Assembly (NCBI RefSeq): GCF_002278075.1
Contig: NZ_CP022989.1
Location: 248,001-312,000, forward strand
Direction of reading: 5' to 3'
Source of the DNA: Paraburkholderia aromaticivorans
Lineage (GTDB): Bacteria; Pseudomonadota; Gammaproteobacteria; Burkholderiales; Burkholderiaceae
Length of the DNA: 64,000 nucleotides
Positions 1-7,589 of this stretch are shown piece after piece. Position 1 is the stretch's first letter. The number at the start of each line of letters is the position of its first letter. The position numbers were made by a program, and so were the translations under genes. Below the pieces are notes generated by a model. It did not search any database. It worked only from the letters and a program-made list of their open reading frames with translations, and had not been told where the DNA came from.

Positions 1-620
1 CTTTCTACGCTCTGCTTCAGGCCTCGGCCGACAAGACCGACCCGGACGCAATGAAGAATTTCGCCGCCGCGCACCCGGAGTTCGGCGCATTTGTCGCGTG
101 GGCCGGCAGCGCGCCCTGGACGGGCTCTTACGCGCAGGAGCGGTACAACAGCCTCAATAGCTTCATTTTCACCAATGCGGCGGGCGAGGACCAGGCCGTG
201 CGCTGGTCCTTCGTGCCGGCGGCGCAGCCTGAGGTCGTCTCCGCCGACCAGTTGAAGGAACGTGCCGCCGACTTCCTCGCCGCGGATATTACGCAGCGCG
301 TACAAAGCGCGCCGCAACGATGGGCGCTGGTCGTCACGGTCGCCAATTCCGGCGACCCGACCGCGGACCCCAGCAAAGCCTGGCCCGAAGATCGGCGCAA
401 GGTCGAGGCGGGCACGCTGGTGGTCAACGCCATCGAACCCGAGGCTGACGGGCCGTGCCGCGACCTCAACTTCGATCCCACCGTGCTGCCGCCAGGCATG
501 CACGTCTCGGACGATCCGTTTCCCGCCGCGCGCTCGGCCGCCTATTCCGTATCGTTCAACCGGCGCACCGCCGAGGAGAAGGACTATCCCCGGCATCCGG
601 CAGGAGGAGCCACGCCATGA
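1..620 (+). CDS. Catalase-related peroxidase (SrpA-like), 3' part only
   Basis: The reading frame is open at the left edge of the window (first full codon at position 3), so the N-terminus and the distal haem histidine lie outside. The visible 205 or so residues match the C-terminal half of the small catalase-related peroxidases of the SrpA type. They include the stretch with FGAFVAWAGSAPWTGSYA and the later RWSFVPAAQPE segment, where the substrate and haem pocket is completed. Family members are about 330-370 residues long, usually exported, and reduce peroxides. The stop codon overlaps the ATG of the cytochrome b561 gene (ATGA), so the two are translationally coupled and probably work together. 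The family call is firm; the export signal cannot be seen here. Confidence 0.82.
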   Translation, partial: FYALLQASADKTDPDAMKNFAAAHPEFGAFVAWAGSAPWTGSYAQERYNSLNSFIFTNAAGEDQAVRWSFVPAAQPEVVSADQLKERAADFLAADITQRVQSAPQRWALVVTVANSGDPTADPSKAWPEDRRKVEAGTLVVNAIEPEADGPCRDLNFDPTVLPPGMHVSDDPFPAARSAAYSVSFNRRTAEEKDYPRHPAGGATP

Positions 621-1150
621 CCCCGACCCACGATCGCTTCACGCCGCTGCAGCGCGCTCTTCACTGGCTCATGGCGGTTTGCATTCTGGCGATGCTGTTC
701 ATCGGCGTCGGCATGGTGTCCACGATTCGGCCGGTTTATCTTTCTCTGGTGTCGATCCACAAGCCGCTGGGTATCGTGATTCTCGTGCTGGCGCTGATCC
801 GCCTGGTGGTGAGGTTCATGCGCGGCGCACCGCCGCTGCCGACGTCGATGCCGGAGCCGATGAAACTCGCCGCCCGCCTGTCGCATCTCGCGTTCTACCT
901 GCTGATGATCGGGCTTCCGCTGCTCGGATGGGGCATGCTGTCGGCCGCGGATTATCCCGTCGTGGTGTTCGGAATGCATTTGCCCTCAATCCTGCCGCAT
1001 AGCGACGCGTTGCACACGCTGCTGTGGAACGCGCACAGGACGCTCGCGCTATGCTTCTTTGCGCTGATCGTGCTTCATCTGGCGGCGGCGCTGTTGCACG
1101 CGCTGGTCCGGCGGGACGGTGTCTTCCAGGCCATGGCGCCGTGGCGTTAA
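617..1150 (+). CDS. Cytochrome b561 family membrane protein
   Basis: A 177-residue integral membrane protein with four predicted helices. Haem-ligand histidines sit in the usual places: RALHWLM in helix 1, SIHKPLG before helix 2, RLSHLAFYLL in helix 3 and VLHLAAALLHA in helix 4. Bacterial cytochromes b561 of this size oxidise quinol and pass electrons to a periplasmic acceptor. The ATG at 617 overlaps the stop of the upstream peroxidase and lies behind a GGAGGAG ribosome site. The likely acceptor is therefore that peroxidase, or the cytochrome keeps it reduced. The family is clear; the electron-donor role is inferred from context. Confidence 0.88.
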   Translation: MTPTHDRFTPLQRALHWLMAVCILAMLFIGVGMVSTIRPVYLSLVSIHKPLGIVILVLALIRLVVRFMRGAPPLPTSMPEPMKLAARLSHLAFYLLMIGLPLLGWGMLSAADYPVVVFGMHLPSILPHSDALHTLLWNAHRTLALCFFALIVLHLAAALLHALVRRDGVFQAMAPWR

Positions 1151-1166
1151 GCGGTGCCGATGCGAT

Positions 1167-2072
1167 TCAGCTTTGGTCGGCCAGCTGAATCGAGTACAAA
1201 TCGACCAGCCAGTCGATAAAAATGTCGACCCGCCTCGGTCTGGTTCGATTGGGCACATATACGACCGACACAGGACGGGGATTCAACGGATAGTCTCTCA
1301 GCACCTTCGTCAACCGGCCGGCTCGCACATGGGCGTCGAGTACGAAGGTGCTTCCCTGTATGAGTCCGAGGCCTGCCAGTCCGCAAGCCACGTAGGTATC
1401 TGTATCGTTCACGAGGATCGCGCTCTTCAGCGCAACAGAGCGGATCTCGTTTCCCTCGAAAAACTCCCAGCTTCGAATGCGGCCCGACTTCATCGCGTAG
1501 CTCACGCCGATGTGATCCTTGAGGTCATCCAGCGTGAAGGGCTCGCCATAGACCCGGATATAGTCGGGCGACGCGTAAGTCAGCGTTCTGTAATGACCAA
1601 GCGATTTAGCGACCAGTCCGGGTTCGCTCACCGCGCCCACGCGCACCGCGCAGTCCAATCCCTCTTCGATTAGATCGGAATGCTGATCAGCAATACTGAT
1701 ATCCAGCCGGATGTCAGGATGACTGGCCAGAAAATCCGGTAGTGCCGGGATGACGGCCGACTTCGCGATGAGCGAGGGCATGCTCACGCGGACCACGCCG
1801 CTTTTGCTTCCCCTGGAGGCCTGGGCGTCGGCATCCATATCGTCCAGATCCCGAAGCAGCGCGACGCAACGCTCGTAATACCGAAGGCCCGCATCCGTCG
1901 GCTTGCTTCTCCGGGTGGTTCGGTTGAGAAGCTTCACGCCCAGATCCGACTCGAGAACCTGAACCATGCGGGTGACATAAGCTGCGGACGTATGCAGAAC
2001 TTCGGCGGCTCTCGCGAAGCTGGTCGACTCGACCACCTTCACATACGCATTCATGGCGGCAATCTTGTCCAT
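1167..2072 (-). CDS. LysR family transcriptional regulator
   Basis: A 301-residue regulator of normal LysR length. The N-terminal winged helix-turn-helix (residues 1-60, MNAYVKVVESTSFARAAEVL then VTRMVQVLESDLGVKLLNR) is followed by a substrate-binding domain from about residue 90. It belongs to the AaeR/DmlR-like branch. It lies 90 bases downstream of emrB on the same strand and may be the last gene of the efflux locus, or be expressed on its own. Start taken as ATG 2072 (MDKIAAM); an internal ATG at 2054 is the alternative. The co-inducer is unknown. Confidence 0.85.
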   Translation of the reverse strand: MDKIAAMNAYVKVVESTSFARAAEVLHTSAAYVTRMVQVLESDLGVKLLNRTTRRSKPTDAGLRYYERCVALLRDLDDMDADAQASRGSKSGVVRVSMPSLIAKSAVIPALPDFLASHPDIRLDISIADQHSDLIEEGLDCAVRVGAVSEPGLVAKSLGHYRTLTYASPDYIRVYGEPFTLDDLKDHIGVSYAMKSGRIRSWEFFEGNEIRSVALKSAILVNDTDTYVACGLAGLGLIQGSTFVLDAHVRAGRLTKVLRDYPLNPRPVSVVYVPNRTRPRRVDIFIDWLVDLYSIQLADQS

Positions 2073-2162
2073 CGTGTGTTTTCGGGAGCATCGAAAGAAA
2101 GGTGACCATGCAACGGGTTGCGAAAATCCGCGAGGCGGTGAAGATTCGACGGCGGCTCCCGC

Positions 2163-3725
2163 TCAGTGGGCACCCGCGGCCGCGGCGCTGCCGGCACCGC
2201 CCTTGCGGGGTTTCGTCACCCAGATCAACGGAATGATCACAATGAAAATTACGGCCGACAGCCAGAAGATATCGTTCAGACCGAGCATCGCCGCCTGAGC
2301 GTTGAGCGAATGCTCAAACGCCGCTAGCGCTTGCTGCGTACCGCCGCCGAGCACGCTGTGCAGCGAGTCGAGCCCTCCAACGAAGGTCGGATTGTTGACG
2401 CTGCTCTGCTCGGCGAGGCGCGCATGGTGCAGGATCGTGCGGTCGTTCCAACCCGTGCTGAACAATGACGTGCCCACCGCACCCGCAAAGACCCGCGCGA
2501 AATTCGACAAACCCGCAGCCGCGGGAATTTTGTCCCCGGGCAGACCGGACAGAATGATCGCCGTCAGCGGCACGAAGAACAGCGCCGTGGGGATGCCTTG
2601 CAGCAGTGTCGGAATCACGAGCGTGAATGTATCGACACCGGTCGTATAGTGCGAACGCATGAAGAACACGCCCGCGAAGCCGAGAAACGCGAGCGTGGCC
2701 AGCACGCGGGCGTCGGACTTCGGCATGATCCTCGCCATCACCGGTGCGAGCAACACGGCGAAGATACCGAGCGGCGCGGTGACCAGCCCGGCATCCACGG
2801 AGCGGTAGTTCAGATATTCCTGCATCCACTGCGGCAACAAGACGAGGTTCGAGAAGAACACCGCGTAAGCGACCGAGATCGCCACCGTGCCGCCCAGGAA
2901 ATTGCGTCCGGCAAAGAGCCTCAAATCGATGATCGGATTTTTTTCGGTCAACTCCCAGATCAGGAAGAACACGAAACTGATCAACGAGAACACGGTCAGC
3001 GCGATGATGACCGGCGAGTTGAACCAGTCGAGATCCTTGCCTTTGTCGAGCATCACCTGCAGCGAGCCCACCCACGCGATCAGCGAAAGCAGACCGACCT
3101 TGTCGATCGGCAGACGCTTTGTCGGCGTTTCACGGTCGCGGTAGATCGCCCACGTCACGCCGGCGGCGAACAGGCCGACCGGGATATTGATGTAGAAGAT
3201 CCACGACCAGGAGTAACTGTCGGTGATCCAGCCGCCCAGCGCCGGGCCGGCAATCGGGCCGACGGTGGCGGTCATGGCCCATAACGCGAGCGCGGTCGAG
3301 CTTTTCTCCTTTGGGTACGAGCCGAGCAGGATCGCCTGCGACAGCGGAATCAGCGGACCGGCCACCGCGCCCTGGACGATCCGTGCGGCGAGCAGCACCA
3401 GCAGGTTCGGCGCAATGCCGCACAACCAGGACGACAGCACGAACAGCAAGATCGCCCAGACAAACAACTTGATCTGCCCGACGCGCTGGGTGAGCCAGCC
3501 GGTAAGCGGAATTGAAATCGCATTGGCCGCGGCGAAAAGCGTGATCACCCAGGTGCCCTCGTCCACCGAGACACCGAGGTTGCCGGCAATGGTCGGAATC
3601 GCGACATTGGCGATCGACGAGTCCAGCACGTTCATGAAAGTGGCCAGCGCCACCGCGAGTGTCGCCAGCGCCAGCTTGCCGCCCGTCAGCGGCGGGAGTG
3701 CGGCGGGCTTGGTGGATTCATTCAT
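2163..3725 (-). CDS. emrB: Drug efflux MFS transporter, DHA2 family (EmrB-like)
   Basis: About 520 residues with 14 predicted helices, the size of EmrB/QacA proton-drug antiporters. Motifs seen are the DHA2 motif near the first helix (LDSSIANVAIPTI), GWLTQRVG for motif A in the loop after helix 2, and GPALGGWITDSYSWSWIFYI for motif C and the following helix. It should act in the inner membrane with the adjacent EmrA adaptor and outer-membrane channel. Start: ATG 3725 has a GGTGAT element before it; ATG 3740 is 15 bases further upstream in frame. It follows emrA after a 94-base gap that carries two palindromes, so it may have its own control. Confidence 0.9.
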   Translation of the reverse strand: MNESTKPAALPPLTGGKLALATLAVALATFMNVLDSSIANVAIPTIAGNLGVSVDEGTWVITLFAAANAISIPLTGWLTQRVGQIKLFVWAILLFVLSSWLCGIAPNLLVLLAARIVQGAVAGPLIPLSQAILLGSYPKEKSSTALALWAMTATVGPIAGPALGGWITDSYSWSWIFYINIPVGLFAAGVTWAIYRDRETPTKRLPIDKVGLLSLIAWVGSLQVMLDKGKDLDWFNSPVIIALTVFSLISFVFFLIWELTEKNPIIDLRLFAGRNFLGGTVAISVAYAVFFSNLVLLPQWMQEYLNYRSVDAGLVTAPLGIFAVLLAPVMARIMPKSDARVLATLAFLGFAGVFFMRSHYTTGVDTFTLVIPTLLQGIPTALFFVPLTAIILSGLPGDKIPAAAGLSNFARVFAGAVGTSLFSTGWNDRTILHHARLAEQSSVNNPTFVGGLDSLHSVLGGGTQQALAAFEHSLNAQAAMLGLNDIFWLSAVIFIVIIPLIWVTKPRKGGAGSAAAAGAH

Positions 3726-3772
3726 TTCATCACCCATCATGAGATGCGCGGGTCAGCGCCGTCGGCAGCTAT

Positions 3773-3804
3773 CTGACCAGTCAGTCAATTTGACAAAAAA
3801 TTGA
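3773..3804. promoter_or_regulatory. Two adjacent palindromes between emrA and emrB
   Basis: CTGAC-CA-GTCAG spans 3773-3784. Directly beside it, TCAATTT-N6-AAATTGA spans 3785-3804; both have perfect arms. The first resembles the half-site spacing of TetR/MarR-type operators; the second is A/T-rich. They sit between the emrA stop and the emrB start. They could be an internal operator/promoter or a transcript-processing hairpin. No protein binding is shown. Confidence 0.4.
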
Positions 3805-3819
3805 GGCTCTTTCCTGCAT

Positions 3820-5076
3820 TCAACCGGCACGGCGCGAGGCGTCGCGACGCACGGCGCTCTTTGGCGGCGTGGCTGATGCGGCGACCCTCGAGGCCGGCAT
3901 ATTCTGCGCGATGATCTGCGCGATCTCCGCATCGGCAGCCGCACCGTACTGGGCGAACACATCCGTGCGATACGTCGTGTTCGTCGCGGCGGCGAGCTGG
4001 GTGCCCGACTCGTCATGCGTATCCACCTCGGCCTGCATCGACAACCCAATCCGCAGCGGATGTGCGTCGAGTTCACGCTGATCGAGCAGCACGCGCACCG
4101 GCAGGCGCTGCACCACCTTGATCCAGTTGCCGGTGGCGTTCTGCGCCGGCAGCACCGCGAAGGCTGCGCCCGTGCCCGCCGAGAAGCCCTCTATCCTGCC
4201 GTGATACTTGACAGCGGAGCCGTAGACATCCGCAGTAAGCGTGACCGGCTGGCCGATGCGCATGTGCGTGAGCTGGCCTTCCTTGAAATTCGCGTCAACC
4301 CAGACGCCGTCGAGCGGCACGATCGCCATCAGCGGTGTGCCGGGCGCGACCCGCTGGCCCACCTGCACCGAACGCCGCGCGACATAGCCGGTCACCGGCG
4401 CGGGCAAGGTGTTGCGCGCATAGTTCAGATAAGCGTCGCGCACTTTCGATGCCGCGGCCTGCACGTTGGGATGCTGCTCGATGGTGGTGCGGTCTGTCAG
4501 CGCGTGATTCGCTTCGGCCTGTTGGCGGGCGGCGTCGAGCGCGGCCTGCGCGGAACTGACGGCGTCATGCGCATGGGCGATGTCTTCGCCTGACACCGCG
4601 CCGGTTCCGGCAATCGCCTGACGGCGCTTCAGGTCGTCATCGGCGCGGACCAGATCGGCCTCGCGCTGGGCGATGTTCGCCGCGTAAAAATCGTTGTTCA
4701 CGTACAGGCCACTGACCTGGCGAACCGTCTGACCGAGCATCGCCTCTGCGTTCGACAGTGCGATCTTTGCGTCGGCGGCGTCCAGCATCACTACCGGGTC
4801 GCCCTGCTTGACGATCTGAGTATCGTCCGTGTTGACTGCGATCACCGTGCCGCTGACCTGCGGCGTCAATTGCACGAGATTGCCGCTGACATAGGCGTCG
4901 TCGGTGGATTGATAGAAGCGCCCCACCGTGAAGTAGTAAGCGCCAAAGCCGGCACCTGATGCGACGATGGCGCCCGCCAGCAGCGCCAGCATCAGCTTGC
5001 GCTTACGGGGACTCTCCACCTTGGCGGATTCTGCTGGTTGCGCCGCGGTGCGCTCGGCGGCGGTCGTATCGCTCAT
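3820..5076 (-). CDS. emrA: Membrane fusion protein of EmrA/HlyD family
   Basis: About 418 residues. There is a short cytoplasmic N-terminus, one membrane anchor (residues about 30-50, LALLAGAIVASGAGFGAYYF), and the EmrA hallmark TDDAYVSGNLVQLTPQVSG. A long alpha-helical hairpin follows, then the second lipoyl half (APVTGYVARRSVQVGQRVAPG). It bridges inner-membrane EmrB to the outer-membrane channel. ATG 5076 is chosen because a CAGGAG ribosome site lies just ahead of it; the longer frame to 5121 would run into the stop region of the channel gene. It is the second structural gene of the marR-led locus. Confidence 0.9.
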   Translation of the reverse strand: MSDTTAAERTAAQPAESAKVESPRKRKLMLALLAGAIVASGAGFGAYYFTVGRFYQSTDDAYVSGNLVQLTPQVSGTVIAVNTDDTQIVKQGDPVVMLDAADAKIALSNAEAMLGQTVRQVSGLYVNNDFYAANIAQREADLVRADDDLKRRQAIAGTGAVSGEDIAHAHDAVSSAQAALDAARQQAEANHALTDRTTIEQHPNVQAAASKVRDAYLNYARNTLPAPVTGYVARRSVQVGQRVAPGTPLMAIVPLDGVWVDANFKEGQLTHMRIGQPVTLTADVYGSAVKYHGRIEGFSAGTGAAFAVLPAQNATGNWIKVVQRLPVRVLLDQRELDAHPLRIGLSMQAEVDTHDESGTQLAAATNTTYRTDVFAQYGAAADAEIAQIIAQNMPASRVAASATPPKSAVRRDASRRAG

Positions 5077-5120
5077 TTCAATAACTCCTGGCAGTGTATG
5101 AAGGGGTCGCGGCAGTCGCA

Positions 5121-6644
5121 TTAGCGCGCGGCGACGACACGGTTAGTCTGGATTGCAGCGGTGTTCGAAGCTGCTGCCGAGCTGCTCGCGGCGGCAGTGC
5201 CGGTATCGACATACCCGCCACCGAGTGCCGCGGCCAACGCGATCTGCTGATCGCGGCGGTTCATCTTCAGGTTCGCTACGGTTTCGTCGGCGGCGAGCGC
5301 GTTGGTGTCGGCGTTCAGCACCGTGAGCTGGTTCGTGAGGCCGGCCTTGTATTGCGTGAGCGCCAACTGGTCGGCGCTGCGCGCCGCGTCCTGGGCGGCT
5401 TGCGCATCGCCGAGCTGGACGTCGGTCGAGCGGATCTGCGCGAACTGCGTCGCAACCTCCGACAGCGCCGTGACAAGCGTCTGGTTGTAACCGGCCACCG
5501 CGTTGTCGAAGTCCGCGTAACGGCCTTTCAATTGCGCCCGCAGTTCGCCGCCGTCGAAGATCGGCAGATGGATCGCCGGACCGGCGCTGACGGTGCGGCT
5601 CGCGGCGCTCAACAAGCGGCCGAAACCGAAGGCATCCAGACCTATCGCGGCGCTCAGGTTGATGTCGGGGTAGAACTCGGCCTTGGCTTCCTTTACGTCA
5701 TGCGTGAGGGCATCGACGCGCCAGCGGGCTGCAACCAGATCCGGGCGGCGGCTGACCAGATCCGCCGGAACGTTATCGGGCAGCCGCACCTCGTCGCCGA
5801 TACCGAGCGCAGGCCGGGCGATCGCCAGGCCGCGGTCCGGCCCCGCGCCGAGGAGCGCGGCCAGCTGATAGCGCGTCGTGACGATGCTGCCGTCGAGCGA
5901 AGCCAGCGCGGCGCGGCTGCTGGCAAGGTTTGCCTGTGCGGTTTTGCGCTCCACTTCGGTATCCAGCCCGTTGGCGATACGGCCCGCCGTAATGCGCTCG
6001 ATCTGCGCGCGCTGCCCGACTTCCTGTTGCGCAATGTCGCGCAACGCGTACAGGCGGGCGAGCTGGTTGTAATTGCGCGCGATAGCGGACGTGAGCGTCA
6101 GTTTGACGACCTCGGCATCCGCCTCGCTCGCCTGCAACTGCGACATGGCAGCCTTGAGCGCCTCGCGGTTCTTGCCCCAGAGATCGAGGTCGTAGGATGC
6201 CGAGAGCAACGCCTTGTTTTCCGACTGCCACGAGCCGGCATAAGGCGGCGGGACCAGCGCGTTGGCCGAGTACTGCTCGCGCGTGAACGAGTAGGCGGCG
6301 CCGACTTTCGGCAGCGTGCTCGACTTTGCCGTCTCGGTGTATGCGGCAGCGGCGCCGACACGGGCGCGCGCCTGAGCAAGCGATGGACTGCCTTTCAGGG
6401 CTTCCGCCAACAGGGCTTTTAACTGCGCGTCGCCGAACTGGTCGGCCCAATCGGCGGCCGGCCAATGACCGTCGTCCGACGGAATGCTCTGCTGGGTAGC
6501 GAGCGTCTGCGGCTCGGTCATCTGCTTGTCGCTCGTAATGCCTGCGTAGTTCGCGCACGCCGACAGCACAGCGGCGAACATCACCGAAACGCCGGCCTTC
6601 GCCACCCGCCTGCCGATCGCCATTCCATTTAACTGTGATTTCAT
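5121..6644 (-). CDS. Outer-membrane efflux lipoprotein (NodT/OprM family)
   Basis: A 507-residue TolC-type channel. A signal peptide with lipobox ends at VLSACANY, so the protein is lipidated at Cys29. Two outer-membrane efflux repeats follow, with the usual DLWGKNREALKAAMSQLQASEA and PIFDGGELRAQLKG segments. The Ala/Ser-rich tail after residue 480 is probably disordered. It lies between marR (39 bases upstream) and emrA (44 bases downstream) on the same strand, so it is the exit duct of this EmrAB pump. The order channel, adaptor, pump is typical for Burkholderiaceae EmrAB-OprM-like loci. Confidence 0.9.
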   Translation of the reverse strand: MKSQLNGMAIGRRVAKAGVSVMFAAVLSACANYAGITSDKQMTEPQTLATQQSIPSDDGHWPAADWADQFGDAQLKALLAEALKGSPSLAQARARVGAAAAYTETAKSSTLPKVGAAYSFTREQYSANALVPPPYAGSWQSENKALLSASYDLDLWGKNREALKAAMSQLQASEADAEVVKLTLTSAIARNYNQLARLYALRDIAQQEVGQRAQIERITAGRIANGLDTEVERKTAQANLASSRAALASLDGSIVTTRYQLAALLGAGPDRGLAIARPALGIGDEVRLPDNVPADLVSRRPDLVAARWRVDALTHDVKEAKAEFYPDINLSAAIGLDAFGFGRLLSAASRTVSAGPAIHLPIFDGGELRAQLKGRYADFDNAVAGYNQTLVTALSEVATQFAQIRSTDVQLGDAQAAQDAARSADQLALTQYKAGLTNQLTVLNADTNALAADETVANLKMNRRDQQIALAAALGGGYVDTGTAAASSSAAASNTAAIQTNRVVAAR

Positions 6645-6683
6645 TTTCTGACCTGTCTGATATATAGGTAAAAAAAATACCGC

Positions 6684-7121
6684 TCAGTCCGCCAGGAATT
6701 TGTTGAGCAGGCGGCCCAGTTCGTTGAACTCCTGCTTGGTAAAGCGCTTCAGACGAACGTTCAAGACGCCCGGTGCGATTTCCGGAAGCTGCGCGGCGAC
6801 CTCTTTGCCTTTCTTCGTCAGCGTCAGGTTGACCACCCGGCGATCCTCGAGGCTGCGCGAGCGTTCCAGCAAGCCCTTGTTTTCCAGTTTGTCGAGCAGA
6901 CGGGTCATCAGGCCGGTATCGATAGCCAGCAACTTCGACAACTCGAACGGCGTGGAGGCGATTTCGCCACTCAACGACAGCAGGATGCCCATCTGCTGGG
7001 AGGTGATCTCCAGATCCTTCAAGGCATTGTCCATCTCGGCCACCAGAATGTTGCGGGCCTTGTTCAGCAGGAGGCCGATGCTCTGGGCCGGCCGGAAGTT
7101 GTCCTTCGTGTAGTGGTTCAT
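6684..7121 (-). CDS. MarR family transcriptional repressor of the efflux locus
   Basis: 145 residues with the MarR winged helix fold. The DNA-recognition segment lies around residues 50-85 (FELSKLLAIDTGLMTRLLDKLENKGLLER), followed by the wing DRRVVNLTLTKKGKE. ATG 7121 is chosen for the AAGGAG ribosome site; the upstream in-frame ATG at 7160 would fall inside the promoter/operator. It is the first gene of the channel-emrA-emrB locus and almost certainly represses it and itself through the inverted repeat at 7148-7173. Phenolic compounds are common ligands in this family, but the ligand here is not known. Confidence 0.9.
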   Translation of the reverse strand: MNHYTKDNFRPAQSIGLLLNKARNILVAEMDNALKDLEITSQQMGILLSLSGEIASTPFELSKLLAIDTGLMTRLLDKLENKGLLERSRSLEDRRVVNLTLTKKGKEVAAQLPEIAPGVLNVRLKRFTKQEFNELGRLLNKFLAD

Positions 7122-7147
7122 CTTCCGCTCCTTAATCGACAGACTCA

Positions 7148-7176
7148 ACAATATCTGCAAAATCAGATATTGTCAA
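7148..7176 (-). promoter_or_regulatory. marR promoter with embedded MarR operator
   Basis: Read on the minus strand, TTGACA (7176-7171) is followed after exactly 17 bases by TATTGT (7153-7148). This is a strong -35 and a fair -10. The same bases hold a perfect inverted repeat, ACAATATCTG-N6-CAGATATTGT, at 7148-7173. It covers the spacer and -10 and overlaps the -35. A repressor dimer bound there would block RNA polymerase, as expected for MarR autoregulation. The marR ATG lies 27 bases further on. Confidence 0.8.
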
Positions 7177-7254
7177 ATTACTTGAAAAATATTTTTTGGG
7201 GTCAGTCCGTGGGGCATGGAACGCAGCATCACGGAGGGCCGATCAACCCGTCGG

Positions 7255-7554
7255 CTAGAGATGCGACCTTAGCTGTTCCGCAAATGCGTGAATGACGTCT
7301 TCGTCTCGCGACAGAAACATCCATTGACCGACGCGGGTCGAAACGAGCAGTCTTGCCGCGACCAATGCCGCGATGTGTGCCGAGACGGTCGACTGAGACA
7401 GCCCACTGCGCGCGAGGATTGCATTGGCCGGCACCCCGCGATCGAGATCGATGTAGCCCGACACAAAGTATTCGCCGGGGGTCTTCAGCCACCTCAAGAT
7501 CTCGCGCCGGAACGGGTTGGCGAGCGCCTTATGAATCAAATTCTCGTCAACCAT
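7255..7554 (-). CDS. ArsR family winged-helix regulator
   Basis: 99 residues. The start contains LIHKALANPFRREILRWLK, the typical first helices of ArsR regulators. The recognition helix is in LSQSTVSAHIAALVAARLLVS and the wing ends at QWMFLSRD. ATG 7554 has an AAGGAG ribosome site. I see no clear metal-binding Cys motif, so a metal ligand is unlikely; many ArsR proteins of this kind sense redox state or small metabolites. It lies 35 bases downstream of the acetolactate synthase gene on the same strand and may be co-transcribed with it. The target is unknown. Confidence 0.8.
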   Translation of the reverse strand: MVDENLIHKALANPFRREILRWLKTPGEYFVSGYIDLDRGVPANAILARSGLSQSTVSAHIAALVAARLLVSTRVGQWMFLSRDEDVIHAFAEQLRSHL

Positions 7555-7589
7555 CGTGACACTCCTTGCAACACCGGCGCTCATCTTCG

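Noticed and set aside
1..620. Peroxidase gene considered a truncated pseudogene
   Set aside because: The frame is open to the window edge, so the missing part is simply outside.
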